DNA from: Betaproteobacteria bacterium
GTDB taxonomy: Bacteria; Pseudomonadota; Gammaproteobacteria; Burkholderiales; Rhodocyclaceae
Length of the DNA: 35,711 nt
Direction of reading: 5' to 3'
NCBI GenBank assembly: GCA_009781085.1
Contig: WQYV01000017.1
Span: 1 to 35,711, forward strand
Below the pieces are notes generated by a model. That model saw only the letters and a list, made by a program, of their open reading frames with translations, made no database searches and had not been told where the DNA came from. Positions 22,941-29,549 of this stretch are shown here, piece after piece. How positions within the stretch are numbered: position 1 is the stretch's first letter; each line of letters opens with the position of its first letter. Position numbers and translations under genes: made by a program.

Positions 22941-23369
22941 TCATCCTCCGATCAGATGACGGGCAACGAACACCGTGGCGAACCCCGTTCCCATAAAAAC
23001 CAGCGTCGCCACTAGTGAACGCTTCGATAACCGCGACAAACCGCAAACACCATGCCCACTGGTACAGCCCGACCCTAACCGGGTGCCCAGGCCAACCACA
23101 AACCCGGCAATCAGATAGATAGACCAGTTCAATTCAAACTGTGCAGCAGACAATGTGAAGAAAAGACGGTACAAATAGGGCGACAACAGCAATCCGATGA
23201 CAAACGCGAGACGCCATGTACCCTGCCTGACATCGAACACCTTATCCACAATACCGCTGATACCCGCAACCTGCCCATTCAGCAGGATCAACATCGTTGC
23301 AGCCAAACCAATTAACATACCCCCTGCCAGCGATTGCCAAAGGGTGAAATGGTCCCAGTCGATGATCAT
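22941..23369 (-). CDS. YeeE/YedE sulfur-transport membrane protein, first half
   Basis: A 142-residue protein whose ATG at 23369 overlaps the ArsR stop (ATGA), giving MIIDWDHFTLWQSLAGGMLI. The diagnostic motif LGSGCTSGHGVCGLSRLSKR is present; its cysteines are the ones that relay thiosulfate in characterised YeeE. Hydrophobic segments flank it on both sides. It pairs with the DUF6691 half immediately downstream. Translational coupling to the regulator implies that repression controls both transporter halves and the reductase. Confidence 0.89.
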   Translation of the reverse strand: MIIDWDHFTLWQSLAGGMLIGLAATMLILLNGQVAGISGIVDKVFDVRQGTWRLAFVIGLLLSPYLYRLFFTLSAAQFELNWSIYLIAGFVVGLGTRLGSGCTSGHGVCGLSRLSKRSLVATLVFMGTGFATVFVARHLIGG

Positions 23370-23701
23370 GGTTTTCCGTCCGTTTCGTTGCAATACAGCA
23401 TGTAGAGTGTGTTGATCACAGCAATGGCCGCCTCGTTAGCCATACGGTAATAAACCTGTTTGCCTTCCTTGCGCGTTGCAACCAACCCGGCAAGGCGCAA
23501 CACACCCAATTGTTGCGACAAGGTTGGTTGGCGAATTTCCAACATTTCTTCCAGTTGCCCAACGTTGCGTTCCCCTTGGGCAAGCTGACAAAGCAAAAGC
23601 AAACGGTCTTCGTTGCCCAGCAGCTTCAACAGCGACACGGCCTTTTCCGCCTGGGCTTTCATCTGTGACGAGGTTAGCTGGGTTTCAGACATGAAATACA
23701 T
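23366..23701 (-). CDS. ArsR-family repressor of the BigR/SqrR sulfane-sulfur type
   Basis: A 111-residue winged-helix regulator (LLKLLGNEDRLLLLCQLAQ, then EIRQPTLSQQLGVLRLAGLV and RKEGKQVYYRMANE). It lacks the classic ArsR metal motif but has exactly two cysteines, Cys38 and Cys104, spaced 66 residues apart. BigR and SqrR have the same spacing (C42/C108 and C41/C107); their cysteines form a poly-sulfide bridge that releases DNA. The start may instead be the ATG at 23692 (MSETQL). It heads the operon with the two YeeE genes and the CoADR-rhodanese fusion, and probably represses itself from the AT-rich palindrome just upstream. Confidence 0.9.
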   Translation of the reverse strand: MYFMSETQLTSSQMKAQAEKAVSLLKLLGNEDRLLLLCQLAQGERNVGQLEEMLEIRQPTLSQQLGVLRLAGLVATRKEGKQVYYRMANEAAIAVINTLYMLYCNETDGKP

Positions 23702-23709
23702 AATGAATA

Positions 23710-23745
23710 CATATTTTTATATAATATAATTTTATGAAATATATG
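23710..23745. promoter_or_regulatory. AT-rich quasi-palindromic operator of the ArsR/BigR-like repressor
   Basis: CATATTTTT (23710-23718) and AAATATATG (23737-23745) are near-perfect inverted arms around TATATAATATA. It lies 9 bases upstream of the repressor's first ATG, within an almost pure A/T tract unlike the rest of the window. BigR-type operators are AT-rich dyads in this position. It could also affect the divergent DUF2892 gene. Confidence 0.55.
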
Positions 23746-23813
23746 TCAACCCGACTTTTTTGCCTTCAGATTGTGCTTCGCTGATCCAAGCTACCCTTGC
23801 TAAACTTAGCGAC

Positions 23814-23832
23814 CCGAAGGTTAAACCTTCGG
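23814..23832. promoter_or_regulatory. Palindrome upstream of the DUF2892 gene
   Basis: CCGAAGGTT-A-AACCTTCGG is a perfect 9-base inverted repeat 31 bases before the DUF2892 start. It could be a regulator site or a leader hairpin; with a one-base centre, a protein-binding dyad is more natural than a hairpin. Confidence 0.5.
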
Positions 23833-23862
23833 TTCTCAACCCAAACCCAGAGAGGAATAAAA

Positions 23863-24060
23863 ATGAAATGTAACGTTGGCTGTACTGACCGCATCTTGCG
23901 CATTGTTGTAGGCATCGTGTTGATCGCCCTGGTTGCCCTAGGAAAGGTGGGGTGGTGGGGTTGGCTGGGCGTCATCCCCCTGGCCACTGGCCTGTTCAGG
24001 TTTTGCCCGCTCTACACCCTGCTGGGCATGAACACCTCGAACTCCTGCCGCATCAAATAA
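23863..24060 (+). CDS. DUF2892 (YgaP-like transmembrane domain) small membrane protein
   Basis: A 65-residue protein from the ATG at 23863, preceded by AGAGG; the track's 23797 start has no support. It begins MKCNVGCTDRILRIVVGIVL and has two hydrophobic segments ending FRFCPLYTLLGMNT. This is the DUF2892 domain that forms the membrane part of the rhodanese YgaP. Here it is divergent from the sulfane-sulfur operon, a recurring association, and probably under the same control. Cysteines near both ends (CNVGC and FCPLY) are typical. Confidence 0.87.
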   Translation: MKCNVGCTDRILRIVVGIVLIALVALGKVGWWGWLGVIPLATGLFRFCPLYTLLGMNTSNSCRIK

Positions 24061-24100
24061 TCTTGACGCTAGGCCGTCCCAACGAAAAACACCCGCACCG

Positions 24101-24150
24101 TGAACTGCACCCCAAAAGTTGGACATCAATCCAACCTTTGGGGGGCTTTT
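24101..24150 (+). terminator. Strong terminator hairpin that resembles an IS3-family end
   Basis: CCCCAAAAGTTGGA (24110-24123) and TCCAACCTTTGGGG (24130-24143) form a 14-base-pair stem with one mismatch, followed by GGCTTTTT. It lies 50 bases after the DUF2892 stop and would terminate it. The left part, TGAACTGCACCCCAAAAGTT, also looks like a terminal inverted repeat of IS3-family elements, so this may be a leftover IS end in use as a terminator. Confidence 0.65.
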
Positions 24151-24205
24151 TCATGTGCGCCAAAAAATCATTGCATCACTGGTTGTTACAACGTTTTCAA
24201 CCCAT

Positions 24206-24970
24206 TCACTCCCGCCAGCGCCAACCGATATTGCGCCGCTCCACTTCACGCAGAATCTCCGCCATGGCTTCCTCGACCCGTTCCGGCGCACCTTCAACGC
24301 CAAGTTCGAGGTGGATGCGTTCGGTGCCACGGTGCGAGGGGAGGGAGAAAAGGCGCAGGTCAGGATAGGCGGCAACGATCTGCTCCATCAGCCCGAGTAG
24401 CCCGCTTTCGTGCGCGTCGGGACCTGTGAGCAGCAGTGCGCGCTCGATACGCGGTTCAATGCCGAATTCATCGTGGTGAAAGGTGTCGAGCGCCCATTCG
24501 AGCATCGGATACGCCATCTGCGGAAAACCGGGAACAAAATAGTGACGTTTGATATGAAAACCGGGAATGCGGTTCACCGGATTCGGAATTAAGTCGCAGC
24601 CTTCGGGAAAGGTAATCAGCAAACGCCGCTCTGGCGTAATCTCAATGCCAAGCTCAACGCAGAAACGGGCATGCAGCATCGCTTCGCCCTGAGGATGCGC
24701 GATGAGCGGCACACCAAGCGCAGCGGCAACGGCTTGGCGCGTGCGGTCGTCTGGCGTATTACCGATGCCGCCGAAGGAAAAAACGGTGTCGCCGCCCACA
24801 AAGCTGCGGCGGAACGCGGCAGTCAGCGCCCCTTCGTTATCACCAAGATAAGTCAGCCACGACAACCGCAACCCACGCGCCGCAAGCGCGCCAGCCAGCC
24901 AGCGGAAATGCTGGTCTTCACGCTTACCGAAAAGAATCTCGTCACCAATGATGAATGCACCGAAGCCCAT
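24206..24970 (-). CDS. CinA-like molybdopterin-binding-fold protein
   Basis: A 254-residue protein from the ATG at 24970 (MGFGAFIIGDEILFGKREDQ); the track's longer start at 25021 adds a non-conserved stretch. 'GDEILxGxxxDxH' and DTVFSFGGIGNTPDDRTRQAVAAALG are the CinA/MoaB-type molybdopterin-binding motifs. GCDLIPNPVNRIPGF and FVPGFPQM follow. The amidohydrolase half of full CinA is absent. Proteins of this short type are annotated 'competence/damage-inducible protein A'; their reaction is not established. It is a single gene on the minus strand between IS debris on both sides. Confidence 0.85.
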   Translation of the reverse strand: MGFGAFIIGDEILFGKREDQHFRWLAGALAARGLRLSWLTYLGDNEGALTAAFRRSFVGGDTVFSFGGIGNTPDDRTRQAVAAALGVPLIAHPQGEAMLHARFCVELGIEITPERRLLITFPEGCDLIPNPVNRIPGFHIKRHYFVPGFPQMAYPMLEWALDTFHHDEFGIEPRIERALLLTGPDAHESGLLGLMEQIVAAYPDLRLFSLPSHRGTERIHLELGVEGAPERVEEAMAEILREVERRNIGWRWRE

Positions 24971-25060
24971 TTTTTCTCGCTCAGGCTGGGGTTTAAGGCG
25001 TGCATAGCATACTACTAACATGTGGGGGCTTGGGTATGATAGGAAGTTGGGATTTGCAGG

Positions 25061-25136
25061 CTCGACCCGGCAGGTGGGAAGCCAGCAGTTCCCAGTCTTT
25101 GTCTGATATGTCGTAGCGTCTATTGGCTGCGGGCAT
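25061..25136 (-). pseudogene. IS5-family (IS427/IS1031-like) transposase, N-terminal fragment
   Basis: Too short for the track. From an ATG at 25136 the minus strand reads MPAANRRYDISDKDWELLAS and HLPGR, the usual start of DUF4096-type IS5-family transposases ('..RYDLSD.QWELL...LPGR'). After about 25 residues the similarity ends. It sits in the 260-base gap between the CinA-like and TAXI genes. Confidence 0.6.
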
Positions 25137-25233
25137 TTGTCTATTACGGTTGTGATTGAGAATTTTTTATTATGTTACATCTCTGACAGCAGTTTATATT
25201 TTAAATCTCCGGATGGCGCTTCACTTATCCGTC
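25137..25233. other. AT-rich gap, nothing recognised
   Basis: An AT-rich stretch (TTTTTTATTATGTTACATC) with no recognisable gene, next to the end of the TAXI gene. Confidence 0.4.
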
Positions 25234-26610
25234 CTACACTTCCTTTTCTTCCGCTATTTTTCCCCTATCGCCACCCCTCTCTGCCCGTTTTCGCACCAGA
25301 TTAATGTGGGCTTTCAGAGTATAAAGCATATCGGTGTAACGGAGCGGAATCGGCATTCGGTCGGCAGTTTCTTCAATGAAGTTTAATCGTTTGATAAGTT
25401 CACGGCACATTTCTTCCGTCTGGTTTCTGCTCAAATCTTTTTCTAGGAATTTGAGTTCACCATAGATTTTGCAAAGCCGTGCATGAATCCGCCACTGATA
25501 GAGCGCAGGTGCAAATCGCATGAATGGTAGCAATAAGGTAAATAAAGGAATGGCGAGAACTAAGAAACGCTGTATCAATACTGCAAGCCAAAAAGATAAA
25601 TAGCGTTGCATAAAAGGTGGCCCTGAAGCGTAAAAACGCTCGGCGTCAGGAGACGGCGGAAAATCGCTGTCTTTATAGGCGGGGAATTCGCCACGTGCCT
25701 GAAAAAAACCGCTACCGCCATGAATCTCGCGCATGGCGGAAAGCATCAAGCTTTGCAGGGCGGGGTGCATATCCTCGCGTATGACCAGATTGACCGTAGC
25801 CGCAAGCAGTTCGGTATCTTGCGGCGGGTAGTCCCTCACCAAATCAACCGCACCTTCAGGCATGGTGAGGTGGAACAAATAAGGAAAGCGGCGATGATAA
25901 GCCTCCGCCTGAGCGAAACTCATCAGGCGTACCGTCGACGAACGCAATAAAAGCTGCACCACTGGCGCTTCCTGCCCGGTAATCACAAAGAGCGCATCTA
26001 GCTTGCCTTGTTGCAGCGCCTCGGCAGCTTTCATTTCATCCATTGGCATGAGGTGCACGTCCTGTTCGCTCAACTCGTTCGCTGCCAGAAGCCGATAGCC
26101 TAGGGCGCGGGAACTAACGCTTTCCTGAATGATTGTGACCCTGCGCCCCTTCAGTTCGCTAAGCTTTTTTGGAATTTTGTCGCCGCGCACAAACACCCAT
26201 AGTGGTTCATAAAAGGCACTTCCCAACGATAACAAATCTTCCAGCAACGTACCTGCCTGCTGCCGGTTTGACGCAACCCCGCCTTGGATGAAAGCAATAT
26301 CTGCTTCCCCCTCACGCAACCGACGCAAATTCTCGCCCGACCCCTGCGAAGGTTTTAATTCGAGGGTAACGCCATTTTTAGCAAAGTAATCCTGGTATTG
26401 CTTAGCAAAGGCATGGTAAAGGCCATCCTCACGCCCGGTGCTCATGACGAGTGTTCTCGGCGGCGCAGGCTTTACAAAATGGAGCGCCAGCAAAAAACCA
26501 GCCAACACCAGCACCAGAAACGGTCAGTAAGTCGCCAATGTTTCACGCCAGATGAGGTAACGTTCCCGCGCCCTTTGGCGCAGACGGCGCTTTTGCTTGT
26601 TTTCTTTCAT
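25234..26610 (-). pseudogene. TAXI-family TRAP solute-binding protein interrupted by one TGA
   Basis: The natural start is the ATG at 26610 (MKENKQKRRLRQRARERYLI). The frame meets TGA at 26526-26524 (codon 29, after WRETLATY) and then continues without any other break for 429 codons to 25234. TAXI motifs are clear: VMSTGREDGLYHAFAKQYQD, PSQGSGENLRRLREGEADIA, and IIQESVSSRALGYRLL. A C-terminal membrane helix (IQRFLVLAIPLFTLLLPFM) and a coiled cytoplasmic tail follow. A TGG-to-TGA change (Trp to stop) is the simplest explanation. Restart at the GTG at 26514 would still make a membrane-anchored protein, so function is not excluded. No TRAP membrane subunits are seen nearby. Confidence 0.83.
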
Positions 26611-26755
26611 ATTGAAAAATCCAACCAGCCCATCATGGCGTCAAGGCAATCCGTTCATGCTCCTGGCTCCCGCGCATAGGTCGCCCACTTCGGCAAAACC
26701 TCCAGCCGTCTCCCATTTTCCTTTCTTGTTGGGCAAGCCATGCACGATACGCATA

Positions 26756-27142
26756 TTACAAGACCAACCGCCCTTTCTTCTCCGCGACGGCGATCTCAGC
26801 TATCGCGCCTGACCTGAACTCAAGAAAGTCGTTCTCGACCCCATCGCTGAAAATCACACCGTTTTCTGGCATATAGGATGTAATCCGCATAGGTCTGTCC
26901 GCGCCAATGCGCCCGAAAACAATACTGGCGCCCATTGTGCGGGATGGATATGGTTCGCGCACAGTAAACTGCAAATACTCCACATCCCACGCATTGAACG
27001 TGGACTTTGCCATGGACACTTCGCCAATGAGCCGCCGATGCACAAACACATCCGGCAGCAAGGCGCGCAAATTTTTGACTCGAAAAAGTAGCAGCATACC
27101 GTCCCAGCGGGCTGGATCGGGGTTTACGCCGATGAGCTGTTG
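26756..27142 (-). pseudogene. NAD-kinase-like protein, C-terminal remnant
   Basis: The track shows 113 residues from an ATG at 27097, but in-frame similarity extends upstream to QQLIGVNPDPARWDG, so the ATG is internal. Later segments (MGASIVFGRIGADRPMRITS, PENGVIFSDGVENDFLEF, AIAEIAVAEKKGRLVL) look like the C-terminal part of an NAD-kinase / 'sugar kinase' fold protein. The N-terminal nucleotide-binding part is missing, and the frame runs into an unrelated gene start at about 27150. Family assignment is tentative. Confidence 0.5.
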
Positions 27143-27228
27143 ATTAGCGTGTTGGCCACGAGTTGGCCTCTAGAATACCGGAGAACATACTCGCTGGGCT
27201 GAAACTTGAAATATCTGAGTCCAAACAT
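27124..27228 (-). pseudogene. Start of an SPFH/band-7 protein, truncated
   Basis: AGGAG (TCCT at 27240) precedes an ATG at 27228 giving MFGLRYFKFQPSEYVLRYSR, which resembles the start of SPFH/stomatin-like proteins. After codon 24 the sequence leaves the family and ends at TAA 27124. The following DNA belongs, in another frame, to the NAD-kinase-like remnant, so a deletion has joined the two genes. Too short for the track. Confidence 0.5.
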
Positions 27229-27459
27229 ACAAAGCACTCCTTTCCTGAAACGGGTAAGTTAGTCTAGCCTCATAGGTTGGACGGATCCAAAGGGCTAGAA
27301 TTTAGCTAGAGGAAATATGATAAGCACCTCACTCTTGGTAGGGAAAGCATTCGTTTCATTTCCACAAAACCCATTGTTGCCACAAACAAAAATTGTGATG
27401 GGTTCCGCTTCGCCCTACCCCTTGTATCTACAGGCTATACTTGAACAGGAGCTAAAACC
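27229..27459. other. Gap with an unrecognised short ORF
   Basis: The stretch between the SPFH fragment and the methyltransferase-like gene. A 65-codon ORF at 27317-27514 has AGAGG before its ATG, but its protein shows no recognisable family and it runs into the next gene in a different frame, so I do not call it. Confidence 0.35.
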
Positions 27460-27510
27460 ATTTTCAATCCCCATGTTGCCGCATCCATACTGCTGCTGGC
27501 CCTTCTGTTC

Positions 27511-28038
27511 ATGATTTTTGCTCGGGCACTCATACTGTCCCGCCGAGGTATCAACGCCCTTGTACGAAGACTGGAATACGATGCGTTCGGCATTTATTAC
27601 CTTGTGTTCACTTATGCGGTCCTGGCCTGCTCTTTTTCCTGGCCTTTTCCCTCTGTCATAGGGCGAGCGCTATGGCACAACCCCGCTCTGTCCTGGGCAG
27701 GAGTCCTGCTGTGCCTTGTGGGGACGGTAGGATACGGTCTGTGCATAGCTTCGCTCAAAGAGTCATTTCGCATCGGCATTGATGAAAACACGCCAGGCAA
27801 CCTGATCACCGGCGGCATCTTCAGCTATAGCCGCAACCCGCTCTACCTGTCCCTACTCACCATTTACTTGGGACTGTTGCTGGTCTTTGCCAATGGAGCC
27901 ATGGCGGTTAATTTAAGCATTTCGGTATTCCTAATCCTGAGGCAAATTTTCAGGGAAGAAAAATTCCTGCTCCAATACCACGGTGAGAGGTATGCCGCAT
28001 ACTGCCAAAAAACTGGGCGTTTCTTTGGTAGATCCTAA
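27511..28038 (+). CDS. Isoprenylcysteine carboxyl methyltransferase-like membrane protein
   Basis: 175 residues by the track's ATG. The C-terminal half carries the ICMT/PEMT signature: ENTPGNLITGGIFSYSRNPL, YLSLLTIYLGLLLVFANG, REEKFLLQYHGERYAAYCQK. These enzymes methylate lipid or isoprenoid-linked substrates using SAM; in bacteria the substrate is usually unknown. The frame is open upstream to a TGA and the extra codons (HVAASILLLALLF) complete the first membrane helix. No ATG, GTG or TTG lies there, but an ATT at 27460 has AGGAG eight bases upstream, so the true start may be that rare codon. Confidence 0.8.
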   Translation: MIFARALILSRRGINALVRRLEYDAFGIYYLVFTYAVLACSFSWPFPSVIGRALWHNPALSWAGVLLCLVGTVGYGLCIASLKESFRIGIDENTPGNLITGGIFSYSRNPLYLSLLTIYLGLLLVFANGAMAVNLSISVFLILRQIFREEKFLLQYHGERYAAYCQKTGRFFGRS

Positions 28039-28071
28039 AGTTGTGCACAGGCAGAAGCGGATCGATCCTCT

Positions 28072-29430
28072 CTACCTAACCTCGCGTACAACCTCCAGCA
28101 CCTGTTCGATCCGATCCACACCATGAACCGTAATGCCTGCAATGGGCTGTCGCGCCAGGTTTGCACGCGGGACGATGGCCGTCTTGAAACCGAGCTTGGC
28201 GGCTTCCTTGAGCCGCTCCTGCCCGTGTGGCGCGGGGCGTATTTCGCCCGCCAGCCCTACCTCGCCAAACACAGCAAGCCCTTGCGGCAATGGCCGGCCG
28301 CGTAATGAAGAGGCTACAGCCAGCAAAATCGCGAGGTCAGCAGCAGGCTCAACAATCTTCACGCCGCCGACGGCGTTGATGAAGACGTCCTGATCGAAAC
28401 AGATGATCCCGGCGTGACGATGCATAACCGCGAGTAGCATCGCTAGCCGCGTCGGTTCCAGCCCCACGGAAAGCCGCCGGGGATTGGGGTTTTGGGCGCT
28501 GTCTACGAGCGCCTGGATTTCGACGAGCAGCGGGCGGGTACCTTCCTGGGTGACGAGCACGCAGCTGCCAGAAACTTCTGCATCATGCCGGGAAAGAAAA
28601 AGCGCGGAGGGATTGGAGACACCTTTCAGCCCCCGCTCGGTCATGGCAAAGACGCCCAGTTCATTGACCGCGCCAAAACGGTTCTTGAACGCACGGACTA
28701 AGCGGAAGCTAGAATGGGTGTCGCCCTCGAAATAGAGCACGGTGTCGACGATGTGTTCGAGCACACGAGGCCCAGCGAGCGCACCATCCTTGGTAACGTG
28801 GCCGACGAGGATGAGCGTGGTCCCGCTCTGCTTGGCATGACGCGTAAGTTGCGCCGCGCATTCGCGCACCTGCCCAACGGAACCGGGAGCCGATTGAAGG
28901 TTTTCCGAGTGCAGGGTCTGGATCGAATCGATGACCGCAATTCTGGGCGCTGCTTCGGAAACGCCTTCGATGATACGCTCCAGGTTGGTTTCGGTGAGCA
29001 GTTGCAAATTTCCTGGGGATAATTGCAGGCGTCGGGCGCGCAGAGCCACTTGTTCGCCAGACTCCTCGCCGCTTACGTAAACCACCGGATATTCGTTCGC
29101 CAATCCGCAAAGAGCTTGCAGGAGCAAAGTCGACTTGCCGATACCAGGGTCGCCACCGATCAGCACCACCCCACCGGGCACGAGCCCACCGCCCAGGACG
29201 CGGTCAAATTCGTCGATGCTGCTGGGGATGCGTGGTTCTTCACGCGCTTCGAGCGCAGCCAGCCTTTGCATCTTCGCCGTACCCCCAACCTGCCGTCGGG
29301 ATTGCGCGCTGCGTTCGATGACAGTCTCGGCCAGGGTGTTCCATTCCCGGCACTGCGGGCATTGCCCCTGCCAACGCGGCAGTTGCGCACCACAACCGGC
29401 ACAGACGTAGGCAGACTTGACTTTCGACAT
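28072..29430 (-). CDS. radA: DNA repair protein RadA/Sms
   Basis: A 452-residue protein. It starts MSKVKSAYVCAGCGAQLPRW with the CxxC...CPQC zinc finger, then Walker A GGDPGIGKSTLLLQ, Walker B RIAVIDSIQTL, the RadA-specific KNRFGAVNELGVF, and a C-terminal Lon-like domain (FINAVGGVKIVEPAADLAIL and GEVGLAGEIRPAPHGQERL). RadA is a hexameric helicase that drives branch migration in recombination. The in-frame ATG at 29439 is possible but less conserved. Same strand as pepN, 119 bases downstream of it. Confidence 0.96.
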   Translation of the reverse strand: MSKVKSAYVCAGCGAQLPRWQGQCPQCREWNTLAETVIERSAQSRRQVGGTAKMQRLAALEAREEPRIPSSIDEFDRVLGGGLVPGGVVLIGGDPGIGKSTLLLQALCGLANEYPVVYVSGEESGEQVALRARRLQLSPGNLQLLTETNLERIIEGVSEAAPRIAVIDSIQTLHSENLQSAPGSVGQVRECAAQLTRHAKQSGTTLILVGHVTKDGALAGPRVLEHIVDTVLYFEGDTHSSFRLVRAFKNRFGAVNELGVFAMTERGLKGVSNPSALFLSRHDAEVSGSCVLVTQEGTRPLLVEIQALVDSAQNPNPRRLSVGLEPTRLAMLLAVMHRHAGIICFDQDVFINAVGGVKIVEPAADLAILLAVASSLRGRPLPQGLAVFGEVGLAGEIRPAPHGQERLKEAAKLGFKTAIVPRANLARQPIAGITVHGVDRIEQVLEVVREVR

Positions 29431-29549
29431 GGCGAGCATTCAATGACGCGATGAAATATGATGCATTTTATCTATACCTATTCTGCATTGAAAAATGTCG
29501 GCAATATTTACACTTTGACAACCCATATGCTTGCCGACGTCTACTGTAT

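Noticed and set aside
26524-26526. TGA in the TAXI gene read as selenocysteine
   Set aside because: No selenocysteine insertion hairpin is evident, the residue expected there is Trp in a membrane-helix entry, and TAXI proteins are not known selenoproteins.
27317-27514. 65-codon ORF with a plausible ribosome binding site upstream of the ICMT-like gene
   Set aside because: No recognisable sequence, overlaps the true gene in another frame, and the neighbourhood is decaying. Not enough to call a gene.
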